A stretch of 64,000 bases of DNA from Rhodanobacter sp. DHG33 (GTDB lineage Bacteria; Pseudomonadota; Gammaproteobacteria; Xanthomonadales; Rhodanobacteraceae), in contig NZ_JACYXM010000003.1 in assembly GCF_014843005.1 (NCBI RefSeq), positions 290,691 through 354,690 on the forward strand. The letters are read 5' to 3'. The first letter of the stretch is position 1, and every line of letters starts with the position of its first letter. Below are positions 9,767 to 18,479 of this stretch, in pieces. The notes under the pieces are model-generated. The model was given only the letters and a program-made list of their open reading frames with translations. It had not been told where the DNA came from and did not search any database. Both the position numbers and the translations under genes were made by a program.

Positions 9767-10695
9767 GACGCGCGCGGGGAACGCAGTTCGGGACGCGCGT
9801 TGAGGTAATCCGCCGCGCTGATGCGCCGCCCGCCCGCGCGCTGCAGCGCGGTGACGCGCAAAGCGCCGTCACCGCAGGCGATCGTGATGCCTTCGCGACT
9901 CGCGCCGATCACGCTGCCGGCATCGGCAGTGCGCGGGTGCTCGATGGCACGTGCGGCCCAGATCCGCACCCGTTCGCCGGCGATCTCGGCATCGCTGCCG
10001 GGCCAGGGGTCGAAGGCGCGCACCTGGCGTTCGAGCGCGATGGCGGGACGGCCGAAGTCCAGCACCGACTCGGCCTTGTCCAGCTTGTGCGCGTAGACGA
10101 CGCCGTCGGCTGCCTGCGGCGTGGCCGCCGGCGTTTCGCCGGCCAGCACGCGGGCGAGGCCCTCGGCCAGGGCCTCGGCTCCCAGTGCGGCTAGCCGGTC
10201 GTGCAGCGAGCCGCCGCTGTCGTCGCGGGTGATGGGTGTGCGCCTTTCCAGTAGCACGGGGCCGGTGTCCAGGCCCGCTTCCATCTGCATCAGGCCAACG
10301 CCGGTCTCGGTATCGCCGGCGAGGATGGCGCGCTGGATCGGCGCGGCGCCGCGCCAGCGCGGCAGCAGGCTGGCATGCACGTTCCAGCAGCCGAGGCGCG
10401 GGATGGCCAGCACCTTGCGCGGCAGGATCAAGCCGTAGGCGACCACCACCATCAGGTCGGGCCGGTAGGCGGCCAGCGTGGCCTGTGCTTCGGCGGTTTT
10501 CAGCGTTTCCGGCTGCTCGACCGCGATCCCGGCGGCCAGCGCCGCCTGCTTCACCGGGCTGGGCGCGAGCTTGCGGCCGCGGCCGGCGGGCCGGTCGGGC
10601 TGGGTATAGGCGGCTACCACCTCGGCGCCGCTGGCGCGGCAGGCTTCCAGGCAGGGTACGGAGAATTCCGGGGTGCCGGCGAAGACGACCCGCAT
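9763..10695 (-). CDS. fmt: Methionyl-tRNA formyltransferase
   Basis: A 310-residue enzyme that formylates initiator Met-tRNA using 10-formyltetrahydrofolate. It begins [19 protein letters not shown], the usual Fmt N-terminus, and contains the folate-site signature [20 protein letters not shown] followed by [20 protein letters not shown]. The C-terminal OB-like tRNA-binding domain ends in [21 protein letters not shown] chose the ATG at 10695. A TTG at 10710 would overlap the def stop, but it only adds five residues before the canonical start. It lies between def and rsmB in a tight leftward unit. Confidence 0.95.
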   Translation of the reverse strand: MRVVFAGTPEFSVPCLEACRASGAEVVAAYTQPDRPAGRGRKLAPSPVKQAALAAGIAVEQPETLKTAEAQATLAAYRPDLMVVVAYGLILPRKVLAIPRLGCWNVHASLLPRWRGAAPIQRAILAGDTETGVGLMQMEAGLDTGPVLLERRTPITRDDSGGSLHDRLAALGAEALAEGLARVLAGETPAATPQAADGVVYAHKLDKAESVLDFGRPAIALERQVRAFDPWPGSDAEIAGERVRIWAARAIEHPRTADAGSVIGASREGITIACGDGALRVTALQRAGGRRISAADYLNARPELRSPRAS

Positions 10696-10706
10696 TGGCC
10701 GTGCAA

Positions 10707-11216
10707 TCAAGCGCTGGCCGCCTGCTTGCGCTGCTTTTCGAGGCGCTTCAGCAGCAGCGAGCGCTTGAGCGGCGAGAGGTAGTCCACGAACACCTTGCCG
10801 GCGAGGTGGTCCATCTCGTGCTGCACCGCCACGGCCTGCGGGCCTTCGGCCTCGTAGAAGAATTCCTTGCCGTCGGCGTCCTGCGCCTTCACCTTCACCT
10901 TCAGCGCCCGGGTGACGTCGGCGTAGAGGCCGGGGAAGGACAGGCAGCCCTCCTGGTACACCTGGGCGCCGTCCTTCTCCACGATCTCGGCGTTGATCAG
11001 CACCAGCGGCTGGTTGCGCTCGTCGCTCATGTCGATCACCAGCACGCGCTGGTGCACGTCCACCTGGGTGGCGGCCAGGCCCACGCCGTTGGCGGCGTAC
11101 ATGGTTTCGAACATGTCGGCGACGAACTGTTTCAGCTGGGCGTCGAACACGGTGACCGGCGCGGCCTTGGTGCGCAGGCGGGGATCGGGGAATTCGAGGA
11201 TGGTGAGCAGGGACAT
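10707..11216 (-). CDS. def: Peptide deformylase
   Basis: A 169-residue iron-dependent deformylase that removes the N-formyl group from nascent proteins. All three signature motifs are present: [11 protein letters not shown] (motif 1), [13 protein letters not shown] (motif 2, metal-binding Cys) and [17 protein letters not shown] (motif 3, HExxH). Length is typical of type I PDFs. It is first in def-fmt-rsmB, functionally coupled with fmt. The start ATG is six nucleotides after a TAGAAT hexamer on the minus strand, so the mRNA may be leaderless. It is divergent from the LysM gene at 11337. Confidence 0.97.
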   Translation of the reverse strand: MSLLTILEFPDPRLRTKAAPVTVFDAQLKQFVADMFETMYAANGVGLAATQVDVHQRVLVIDMSDERNQPLVLINAEIVEKDGAQVYQEGCLSFPGLYADVTRALKVKVKAQDADGKEFFYEAEGPQAVAVQHEMDHLAGKVFVDYLSPLKRSLLLKRLEKQRKQAASA

Positions 11217-11222
11217 GCGCCT

Positions 11223-11228
11223 ATTCTA
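11223..11228 (-). promoter_or_regulatory. -10 hexamer TAGAAT, probable leaderless promoter of def
   Basis: TAGAAT on the minus strand ends six nucleotides before the def ATG at 11216, placing the likely transcription start at the start codon. There is no room for a ribosome-binding site downstream of a normal start point. It has the same geometry as the site at 1513-1518. Confidence 0.45.
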
Positions 11229-11278
11229 ATACGCCGCCTGCCGTGCCGATGGCTGCGAATTCTGCGAAGCGCTGCCGA

Positions 11279-11306
11279 TTGCGCGGCTTAATGCTTCGGT
11301 TACACT
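11279..11306 (+). promoter_or_regulatory. Predicted promoter of the LysM-protein gene
   Basis: TTGCGC at 11279-11284, a 16-bp spacer and TACACT at 11301-11306 sit about 30 bp upstream of the ATG at 11337, which is preceded by a GGGAAGGGGG ribosome-binding region. The -35 is weak and the -10 reasonable. Confidence 0.4.
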
Positions 11307-11336
11307 CGCCTTTACCGCGGGAAGGGGGTCCCACCC

Positions 11337-12467
11337 ATGTTCAAAAAAGCTTTCACGGTGCTGGCTGGCACCATGGTTGCCGCGGCAGTGTGCGCCGCCG
11401 GCGCTGCCCAGCTGCGCAGCGGCCATCCCGATTCCTACACCGTGCGCAGGGGCGACACGCTGTGGGGGATTTCGGCGAAGTTCCTGGTCAAGCCCTGGCT
11501 GTGGCCGGAGATCTGGCAGGCGAACCCGCAGGTGCGCAACCCGCATCTGATCTATCCGGGCGACGTGCTCAACCTGTCCTTCATCAATGGAGGGGCAGGC
11601 ATGAAGCTGGAGCCCGGCCTGCATCCCGAGGGCGATGCGGTGCCGGCGATACCGCTGGATGCCGTGAAGACCTTCCTGAAGGATCTGCGCGTGATGGATT
11701 CCAGCGTGGTCGACAAGGCTCCCTACGTGGTCGGTCTGGAAGAAGACCAGCTGGAAGGCACCTCGGGCCAGAACATCTACGTGCGCGGCCTGGACAGCCA
11801 GCCCGGCCAGCGCTGGGCGATCGTGCGGCCCGAGCACGTGTTCCGCGGTTTCGATGCGGACGGCGGCAAGAACAACGCGGTCTACGGCGATGAGCTGTAC
11901 GCCAACGCGGCGGTTGTGAAGTCGCCGTGGGAAGAGGACTTCGACAACGGTTCCGGCCACTACCTCCGCGGCACCGACATGGGGCTCGAGGTCAAGGTGA
12001 TCGGTACCGCCCAGATGCTGCGTACGGGTGATCCGTCCACCCTGCTGGTGCTGGATTCCACCACCGAAGTCCACAAGGGTGACCGGCTCATGCCGGTGGA
12101 CGACAACCCCTACGATCCGTACTTCTTCCCGCATGCGCCGCAGAGCCTGTCCAAGCAAGCCCGCGTGATCGCGTTCACCGACGCGATGGACGCGGTGGGC
12201 CCGCACCAGGTGGTGGCGCTGTCGGTGGGATCGAAGGACGGCGTGGACAACGGCACTACCTTCGCGGTCTGGGAGCCCGGCGCCTATACGCACGACGACG
12301 TGGCCGGCAGTTTCTGGCGCCGCGGCGTGGGTCCGCACGTGACCCTGCCGTCCGAGTACATCGGCCACGTGATGGTGTTCCGCACTTTCGACCACGTCAG
12401 CTATGCCCTGGTGATGGATGGCCTGCGTCCGGTGAAGAAGGGCGACCAGCTGCAGATGCCCGAATAA
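11337..12467 (+). CDS. Secreted LysM-domain protein (peptidoglycan-binding)
   Basis: A 376-residue exported protein. The signal peptide is MFKKAFTVLAGTMVAAAVCAAGA. One LysM domain follows at about residues 33-80 (YTVRRGDTLWGISAKFL to NPHLIYPGDVLNLSF), a module that binds peptidoglycan glycan chains. The remaining 290 residues have no fold I can name. Proteins of this type sit divergent from def and upstream of dprA in xanthomonads, so the position is conserved even though its job is not established. A stable hairpin follows the stop codon. Confidence 0.85.
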   Translation: MFKKAFTVLAGTMVAAAVCAAGAAQLRSGHPDSYTVRRGDTLWGISAKFLVKPWLWPEIWQANPQVRNPHLIYPGDVLNLSFINGGAGMKLEPGLHPEGDAVPAIPLDAVKTFLKDLRVMDSSVVDKAPYVVGLEEDQLEGTSGQNIYVRGLDSQPGQRWAIVRPEHVFRGFDADGGKNNAVYGDELYANAAVVKSPWEEDFDNGSGHYLRGTDMGLEVKVIGTAQMLRTGDPSTLLVLDSTTEVHKGDRLMPVDDNPYDPYFFPHAPQSLSKQARVIAFTDAMDAVGPHQVVALSVGSKDGVDNGTTFAVWEPGAYTHDDVAGSFWRRGVGPHVTLPSEYIGHVMVFRTFDHVSYALVMDGLRPVKKGDQLQMPE

Positions 12468-12487
12468 CCCTCGCGGCATTCGCTCAC

Positions 12488-12516
12488 ACAACGGCGCGGC
12501 GATCCCGCGCCGTTGT
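12488..12516 (+). terminator. Hairpin terminator after the LysM gene
   Basis: A 12-bp perfect stem (ACAACGGCGCGG with CCGCGCCGTTGT) with a 5-nt CGATC loop starts about 20 bp after the stop codon. The tail is only weakly U-rich (CGTTTG), so termination may be partial. Confidence 0.6.
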
Positions 12517-12544
12517 CGTTTGTGGCGCTGGCTAGAGTCGCCGC

Positions 12545-13675
12545 ATGAGCGAAACCGACGAACTGCGCGCGTGGCTGATCGCCTTGCGTACCCCGGGGTT
12601 GGGGCCGGGCGGCCTGCGCGAGGCGCTGGTGGCGGCCGGCGGCCGCATCGACGGCGCGCTCGCGCTGCTGCGCCGGCAAGCTGCGGCGCTGGACGAAGGC
12701 GCGGCCGCCTGGCTGGATGCCCCCGACGAGGCGCGTCTTGCTGCCGATCTCTCGTGGCTTGCCGAACCCGGCCATCGCTTGTTGCGTTGCACCGAGGCGG
12801 ATTTCCCGCCGCTGCTGGAAGCCATTCCGCAACCGCCCGCCGTACTGTTCACGGCCGGCGACGCCGGGCTGTTGCTTCGTCCGCAGGTGGCCATCGTGGG
12901 CGCGCGGGGCGCCAGCCCGGCGGGCCTGGCCCATGCGCGCAGCTTTGCTCGTGCATTGGCATTGGCGGGCTTCATCGTCACCAGCGGCATGGCCGACGGC
13001 ATCGACGGTGCCGCTCACGAGGCCGCGCTGGATGCGGGTTGCGCGACCGTCGCGGTGGTCGGCACGGGGCCGGACCGGATCTATCCGCGCAAGCATCACG
13101 CGCTGGCGCATCGCATCGCGGCGCAGGGGGTGCTGATCAGCGAGTTTCCGCCGGACACCGCACCGCGCGCCGACCATTTTCCGCGCCGTAACCGCCTCAT
13201 CTCCGGTCTGTCGCTGGGCACCTTGGTGGTGGAGGCGGACCTGCGCTCCGGCTCCCTGATCACCGCACGGCTGGCCGGCGAACAAGGCCGCGAGGTCTTT
13301 GCGCTGCCCGGCTCCATCGACCATCCGCTGGCGCGCGGCTGCCACCGGTTGATCCGCGACGGTGCGCGGCTGGTGGAAGAGCCGGGCGAGGTGATCGAGG
13401 CGCTGGTCCCTGCGGCACGTGCCCAGGGCTTGGAGCTGGCCGCCAGGCTGGGCCGCCCCGATACGCCAGCGCCGGCGGGTGCCGATGCCCCGGGCGATGA
13501 TCCGGATTACGCACGCCTGCTCGCCGCACTGGGCCATGACCCGGCCACCATGGACGCACTGGCCGAGCGCACCGGACTGGCTGCCGCGGCGCTGTCCTCT
13601 ATGCTGTTGATGCTGGAACTGGACGGCCGCGTGGCCGGCCTTCCGGGCAACCGTTACCAGCGGATGCCCGGCTAG
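12545..13675 (+). CDS. dprA: DNA-processing protein DprA
   Basis: A 376-residue cytoplasmic protein that loads RecA on incoming single-stranded DNA during natural transformation. The central extended Rossmann fold shows VAIVGARGASPAGLAHA, TSGMADGIDGAAHEAAL, the RNRLISGLS motif and ADLRSGSLITARLAGEQGRE. A C-terminal winged-helix domain (about residues 315-372) ends in LELDGRVAGLPGNRYQRMPG. An N-terminal helical region precedes the fold, as in most DprA proteins. The position immediately upstream of topA is common in gammaproteobacteria. Length fits the family and no key motif is damaged. Confidence 0.95.
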   Translation: MSETDELRAWLIALRTPGLGPGGLREALVAAGGRIDGALALLRRQAAALDEGAAAWLDAPDEARLAADLSWLAEPGHRLLRCTEADFPPLLEAIPQPPAVLFTAGDAGLLLRPQVAIVGARGASPAGLAHARSFARALALAGFIVTSGMADGIDGAAHEAALDAGCATVAVVGTGPDRIYPRKHHALAHRIAAQGVLISEFPPDTAPRADHFPRRNRLISGLSLGTLVVEADLRSGSLITARLAGEQGREVFALPGSIDHPLARGCHRLIRDGARLVEEPGEVIEALVPAARAQGLELAARLGRPDTPAPAGADAPGDDPDYARLLAALGHDPATMDALAERTGLAAAALSSMLLMLELDGRVAGLPGNRYQRMPG

Positions 13676-13722
13676 CCAGGCGTCCCAAACCCGCGCCGCA
13701 CCACGCTTTCACGCCGCCCGGC

Positions 13723-13783
13723 TTGACAGTCCAACGGTCGGCGTGGTCTGACTAGATATATAGGCATGCCGCAGTGCGGCATG
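13723..13783 (+). promoter_or_regulatory. topA upstream region: TTGACA box and CATGCCGC hairpin
   Basis: A perfect TTGACA lies at 13723-13728, and an AT-rich TAGATATATA at 13753-13762. The spacing between TTGACA and the best -10 candidates is 24 bp or more, longer than the usual 16-18. Just downstream, CATGCCGC-AGT-GCGGCATG forms a perfect 8-bp hairpin at 13765-13783, which would fall in the 5' leader. In E. coli the topA promoters respond to supercoiling. Whether this unusual spacing does so here is inference. Confidence 0.4.
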
Positions 13784-13810
13784 AATTCGCTCCACCCACC
13801 AAAGAGATTC

Positions 13811-16297
13811 ATGGCCAAGAACCTGCTCATCGTCGAGTCGCCCGCCAAGGCCAAGACGATCAACAAATACCTCGGCAAGGACTTCCAGGTCCTCGCTTCC
13901 TACGGCCATGTGCGCGATCTCAAGCCGAAGGAGGGCGCGGTCGATCCGGAGCGCCACTTCGCTATGCACTACGAGATCATCGAGCGCAACGAGAAGCACG
14001 TCGACGCCATCGCCAAGGCTGCCAAGGTCGCCGACGACATCTACCTCGCCACCGACTTGGATCGCGAAGGCGAGGCGATCAGCTGGCACATCAGCGAGAT
14101 CCTCAAGGACCGCGGCCTCACCAAGGGCAAGCAGCTGCACCGCGTGGTGTTCTCCGAGATCACGCCCAAGGCGATCAAGGCCGCGGTGGCCGCGCCGCGC
14201 CAGCTCTCGCACGACCTGGTGGACGCCCAGCAGGCGCGCCGCGCGCTGGATTACCTGGTGGGCTTCAACCTGTCGCCGGTGCTGTGGCGCAAGGTGCAGC
14301 GCGGCCTGTCCGCCGGCCGCGTGCAGTCGCCGGCGCTGCGCATGATCGTGGAGCGCGAGGAGGAGATCGAGGCCTTCGTCGCACGCGAATACTGGACGGT
14401 GCAGGCGCAGCTGCGCCACGCCGAAGGCGAGTTCAGCGCCAGGCTCACCAAGCTCAACGGCAAGAAGTTCGAGCAGTTCGACCTCACCAACGAGGCCGAT
14501 GCGATGGCCGCGCGCGCCGCGCTGAAGGAGGCCGCGCATGGCCGTCTCACCGTCAGCGAAGTGGGCAGCAAGGAGCGCAAGCGCCGTCCCGCGCCGCCGT
14601 TCACTACCTCCACCCTGCAACAGGAGGCCGCGCGCAAGCTCGGCTTCACCACCAGCCGCACGATGAAGGTGGCGCAGGGCCTGTACGAAGGCGTGGGCCT
14701 GGGCAGCGAAGGCAACGTCGGCCTGATCACCTACATGCGTACCGACTCGGTGGCGCTGTCCGACGACGCGCTGGGCGAACTGCGCGCGCTGATCGCGCGC
14801 GACTTCGGCCAGAAGGCGCTGCCCGACCACCCGCAGTCCTACAAGGCCAAGAGCAAGAACGCGCAGGAAGCGCACGAGGCGATCCGCCCCACCTCGGCGA
14901 TGCGCACGCCGCGTGAAGTGTCCGCCTTCCTCAACGACGAGCAGCGCAAGCTGTACGAGCTGATCTGGAAGCGCACCGTGGCCTGCCAGATGATCCACGC
15001 CACGCTCAACACCGTGTCGGTGGATTTCGACCTGCCGCACGCCGCCGGCGGTCCCGCCGCGTTCCGCGCCACCGGCACCACCGTGGTCGACCCCGGCTTC
15101 CTCGCCGTGTACGAGGAAGGCCGCGACCAGAAGGACGCGGACGACGACGACGAAGGCCGCCGCCTGCCGCGGCTGGAGAAGGGCGAACAGGTGCCGCTGC
15201 ACGACATCGCCGCCGACCAGCACTTCACCGAGCCGCCGCCGCGCTACTCGGAAGCCTCGCTGGTGAAGGCGCTGGAGGAATACGGCATCGGCCGTCCTTC
15301 CACCTACGCCAGCATCATCCAGGTGCTGCTCAACCGCGAGTACGTGCTGCTGGACAACCGCCGCTTCAAGCCCACCGACATCGGCCGCGCGGTGGGCAAG
15401 TTCCTCACCCAGCATTTCACCCGCTACGTGGACTATGACTTCACCGCCAAGCTCGAAGACGAGCTCGACGCAGTGAGCCGTGGCGAGGAGGCCTGGGTGC
15501 CGCTGATGCAGCGCTTCTGGCAGCCGTTCAAGCAGCAGGTGGAGGAGAAGACCGAGTCGGTGGACCGCAGCGAGGCCACCGGCGCGCGCGAGTTGGGCAG
15601 CGACCCCAAGAGCGGCAAGCCGGTGTTCGTGCGGCTGGGACGCTTCGGGCCGTATGCCGCGATCGGCGACAAGGACAGCGACGAGAAGCTGCAGTTCGCG
15701 TCGCTGCGCCCCGGCCAGAGCATGCACACCATCACGCTGGAAGAGGCGCTGGAACTCTTCAAGCTGCCGCGCCAGCTGGGCGCCGCGCCGAACGGCGACG
15801 AGGTCAGCGTGGGCATCGGCCGCTTCGGGCCATTCGTGAAGCAGGGCAGCACCTACGCCTCGCTCAAGCCCGAGGACGATCCCTACACCATCGAGCTGCC
15901 GCGAGCCCTGCAGCTGGTGGAAGACAAGCTCACCATGCTCGCCAACCGCGTCATCCTCGACTTTGGCAACGGCGTGCAGGTGCTCAACGGCCGCTACGGC
16001 CCGTACATCACCGACGGCGAGAAGAACGCGCGCATTCCCAAGGAGCAGGAGCCGAAGGAGCTCACCGAGGCGCAGTGCCTCGAACTGCTTGCCGCCGCGC
16101 CCGCGAAGAAGGGCGGCCGCTTCGGGCGCAAGAGCGCGGCGAAGAAGGAACCGGCAGCGAAGAAGACGGCCGTGAAGAAGGCTGCCGCCAAGAAGGCGCC
16201 GGCCAAGAAGACGGCCGCCAAGAAGACCGCGACGAAAAAAACCGCGGCCAAGAAAACGGCCACGAAGAAAGCGGCGGCGAAGAAGACGCCGGCCTGA
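13811..16297 (+). CDS. topA: DNA topoisomerase I with C-terminal repeats and lysine-rich tail
   Basis: An 828-residue type IA topoisomerase that relaxes negative supercoils. I chose the ATG at 13811 (MAKNLLIVESPAKAKTINKY); the frame is open 15 codons further upstream but those lack family similarity. The TOPRIM acidic cluster TDLDREGEA includes Asp82, Asp84 and Glu86. The active tyrosine is Tyr308 in LITYMRTDS. After the core, three Topo_C_Rpt units are visible (RLGRFGPYAAIGD, GIGRFGPFVKQGS, NGRYGPYITDG). There are no four-cysteine zinc fingers as in E. coli TopA. The last 60 residues are AAKK/TAKK repeats resembling a histone-H1-like tail, likely binding DNA non-specifically. Confidence 0.95.
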   Translation: MAKNLLIVESPAKAKTINKYLGKDFQVLASYGHVRDLKPKEGAVDPERHFAMHYEIIERNEKHVDAIAKAAKVADDIYLATDLDREGEAISWHISEILKDRGLTKGKQLHRVVFSEITPKAIKAAVAAPRQLSHDLVDAQQARRALDYLVGFNLSPVLWRKVQRGLSAGRVQSPALRMIVEREEEIEAFVAREYWTVQAQLRHAEGEFSARLTKLNGKKFEQFDLTNEADAMAARAALKEAAHGRLTVSEVGSKERKRRPAPPFTTSTLQQEAARKLGFTTSRTMKVAQGLYEGVGLGSEGNVGLITYMRTDSVALSDDALGELRALIARDFGQKALPDHPQSYKAKSKNAQEAHEAIRPTSAMRTPREVSAFLNDEQRKLYELIWKRTVACQMIHATLNTVSVDFDLPHAAGGPAAFRATGTTVVDPGFLAVYEEGRDQKDADDDDEGRRLPRLEKGEQVPLHDIAADQHFTEPPPRYSEASLVKALEEYGIGRPSTYASIIQVLLNREYVLLDNRRFKPTDIGRAVGKFLTQHFTRYVDYDFTAKLEDELDAVSRGEEAWVPLMQRFWQPFKQQVEEKTESVDRSEATGARELGSDPKSGKPVFVRLGRFGPYAAIGDKDSDEKLQFASLRPGQSMHTITLEEALELFKLPRQLGAAPNGDEVSVGIGRFGPFVKQGSTYASLKPEDDPYTIELPRALQLVEDKLTMLANRVILDFGNGVQVLNGRYGPYITDGEKNARIPKEQEPKELTEAQCLELLAAAPAKKGGRFGRKSAAKKEPAAKKTAVKKAAAKKAPAKKTAAKKTATKKTAAKKTATKKAAAKKTPA

Positions 16298-16322
16298 TGC
16301 CCGCCAACCGCGCCTGCCGACG

Positions 16323-16352
16323 GCGCCATGTCCGCTTTCGCGGGCATGGCGC
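16323..16352 (+). terminator. Long hairpin after topA
   Basis: GCGCCATGTCCGC-TTTC-GCGGGCATGGCGC makes a 13-bp stem (one G-U pair) with a 4-nt loop, 25 bp after the topA stop. No U-tract follows, so this is either a weak terminator or a 3'-end-stabilising hairpin between topA and tsaC. Confidence 0.45.
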
Positions 16353-16389
16353 TCATGAAGAAATGGCCTGAGCCTGGAGCATTGGCCCG

Positions 16390-16962
16390 ATGCCGCAAAC
16401 CTTCACCCTGGCCGACCTCGATGCCGCCTCCGCGCTGTTGCGCGACGGCGGCGTGATCGCCTATCCCACCGAGGCGGTGTTCGGACTCGGCTGCGACCCG
16501 CACGACCAGACAGCCTTCGCGAAGATCTTCGCGCTCAAGCAGCGCCCGGCGACGCAGGGGGTGCTGCTGATCGCCGCCGACTTCGCCCAGGTCGAACGCT
16601 ATATCGACTTCGCCAAGGTGCCCGATGCCGTGCTCACGCAGGTGCGCGCGAGCTGGCCGGGGCCGCATACCTGGATCTTCCCGCGCAGCGCCGCCGTGCC
16701 CGAATGGGTGGCGGGTGCGCATGCGGGCATCGCGCTGCGCGTCACCGCCCATGAACCCGCCGCCGCGCTGTGCCGCGCCTTCGGCGGTGCACTGGTTTCC
16801 ACCAGCGCCAACCCCCATGGCGAGCCGCCTGCGAAGAGCACGCAGACCGTGTGCGATTACTTCGGCGATGCCCTGAACGGGGTGCTGGCCGCCCCGCTGG
16901 GCGCGCAGGACCGCCCCACGACCATCCGCGATGCGCTCACCGGCGCTATCATCCGCGCCTGA
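16390..16962 (+). CDS. tsaC: Threonylcarbamoyl-AMP synthase (YrdC/TsaC)
   Basis: A 190-residue YrdC-domain enzyme making threonylcarbamoyl-AMP from threonine, bicarbonate and ATP, the first step of t6A37 tRNA modification. Visible motifs are GGVIAYPTEAVFGLGCDP, KIFALKQRPATQGVLLI, and the ALVSTSANPHGEPPAKS segment (KxR...SxN nucleotide-binding residues). Length is that of the short TsaC form rather than the longer Sua5. It sits 92 bp downstream of topA, an arrangement seen widely in gammaproteobacteria. Confidence 0.93.
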   Translation: MPQTFTLADLDAASALLRDGGVIAYPTEAVFGLGCDPHDQTAFAKIFALKQRPATQGVLLIAADFAQVERYIDFAKVPDAVLTQVRASWPGPHTWIFPRSAAVPEWVAGAHAGIALRVTAHEPAAALCRAFGGALVSTSANPHGEPPAKSTQTVCDYFGDALNGVLAAPLGAQDRPTTIRDALTGAIIRA

Positions 16963-17090
16963 CTTGTCGGTGAATCACGGTTGGCGGGGCTTCCTGCGGT
17001 TCAGCGGCGCGCACAAGGGGCATCCCTAGCATCATGGACGCCGCCCATATCGGGCGGTCAGCGGCGTGCAGCCGTGGATTTGGGAGCAGG

Positions 17091-18461
17091 ATGGCTTTGT
17101 CCACCGTATACGACAGCTTGAGATACGAACCGGCGCAAGCCGTGCTGCCGCTGTTGAACGCGCGCGACCCGCAGCGCGTCGTGGCCTGGCGTCACGGCGT
17201 GGCGGTGAGCGCGGCGCAGTTCCTGGTCCACGTCGCGGAGGTCGCCGCGCTGTTGCCCGAGGCGCCCGCCGCGGTGAATCTGTGCGAAGACCGCTATGCC
17301 TTCCTCGTCGCGTTCTGCGCCATCGCGTGCCGCGGCCAGGCCAACCTGCTGCCGCCGTCGCGCGCACCGCAGGCGGTGGAAGAAGTGATGGCCGCGCATC
17401 CGGGCAGCTACGCGCTGGGCGAGCTGGCGCTGTCGCCCGCGCCGCACGGCTACCGCAAGCTGCCGGCCCTCGACGCCTGCCCCGGTGCGCCGCCTGCGAC
17501 GGTGCCGGAGATTCCCGCCGAACAGCCGGTGGCGATCGGCTACACCTCCGGCTCCACCGGCACGCCGCGCGCCAACGCCAAGAGCTGGCGCAACCTGCGC
17601 GCCAGCAGCGCCGGCACGTTGGCGATGCTGGGCAGCGTGGCCGGAGAGCGTTTCAACGTGGTGGCCACCGTGCCGCCGCAGCACATCTACGGCATCGAGA
17701 TGAGCGTGCTGCTGCCGCTGCTGGGCGACGTGGGCGTGCATGCGGGGCGCCCGTTCTTTCCGGCCGACGTGGCCGCCGCGCTGGCCGAGGTGCCCGCGCC
17801 GCGCGTGCTGGTGACCACGCCGGTGCACCTGCGCGCGCTGGTCGCCGCCGGCACGCCGCTGCCGCCGTTGGCGGCCATGCTTTCCGCCACGGCGCCGATG
17901 CCGCCGGAACTGGCGCAGGCCGCCGAGCAGGCGTTCGGCGCGCCGCTGCTGGAAGTGTTCGGCTCCACCGAGACCTGCGCCTTCGCCAGCCGCCGCGTCG
18001 TGGCCGATGCCGACTGGGCGTTGTTCGACGGCGTACACCTGCACCCGCAGCCGGACGGCACCCTGGTCGACGCGCCGCAGCTCGATGCCCCCGTGCTGCT
18101 GGCCGACATCGTGAGCCTGCACGCCGCCGGTCGCCGTTTCCGCCTCTGCGGCCGCAACACCGATCTGCTGGAAATCGCCGGCAAGCGCGCCTCGCTGGGC
18201 GACCTTACCCGCCGCCTGCTGGCCATTCCCGGCGTGGAGGACGGCATCGTGTTCCAGCTCGACGAGGCGGATGCCGCCGGCGTGCGCCGCATCGCCGCCC
18301 TCGCGGTGGCGCCGGCGCTGGACGAAGCGGCGATCCTCGAAGCCTTGCGTCGCGCCATCGACCCGGTGTTCCTGCCGCGTCCGCTGCGTCGCGTGCCGGC
18401 GTTGCCGCGCAACGACACCGGCAAGCTGCCGCGATTGGCGTTGCTGGCGCTGCTGGGCTGA
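17091..18461 (+). CDS. AMP-forming acyl/aryl-CoA ligase family protein
   Basis: A 456-residue ANL-superfamily adenylate-forming enzyme, from the ATG at 17091 (MALSTVYDSLRYEPAQ). The P-loop-like motif reads IGYTSGSTGTPRANAKSW, the adenine-binding region LLEVFGSTETCAFASRR, and the C-terminal catalytic lysine lies in RNDTGKLPRLALL. It is shorter than classical acyl-CoA synthetases, like the stand-alone ligases of aryl-polyene/xanthomonadin clusters. No other aryl-polyene gene is adjacent, so that link is only a resemblance. It is preceded by a 128-bp gap and followed, convergently, by the GGDEF-EAL gene. Substrate unknown. Confidence 0.75.
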   Translation: MALSTVYDSLRYEPAQAVLPLLNARDPQRVVAWRHGVAVSAAQFLVHVAEVAALLPEAPAAVNLCEDRYAFLVAFCAIACRGQANLLPPSRAPQAVEEVMAAHPGSYALGELALSPAPHGYRKLPALDACPGAPPATVPEIPAEQPVAIGYTSGSTGTPRANAKSWRNLRASSAGTLAMLGSVAGERFNVVATVPPQHIYGIEMSVLLPLLGDVGVHAGRPFFPADVAAALAEVPAPRVLVTTPVHLRALVAAGTPLPPLAAMLSATAPMPPELAQAAEQAFGAPLLEVFGSTETCAFASRRVVADADWALFDGVHLHPQPDGTLVDAPQLDAPVLLADIVSLHAAGRRFRLCGRNTDLLEIAGKRASLGDLTRRLLAIPGVEDGIVFQLDEADAAGVRRIAALAVAPALDEAAILEALRRAIDPVFLPRPLRRVPALPRNDTGKLPRLALLALLG

Positions 18462-18479
18462 CCGCGCGAAGCTTTTGCG

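Noticed and set aside
16141..16290. Repeats in the 3' end of topA as a possible CRISPR or satellite
   Set aside because: They encode the AAKK/TAKK protein tail in frame; there are no spacers.
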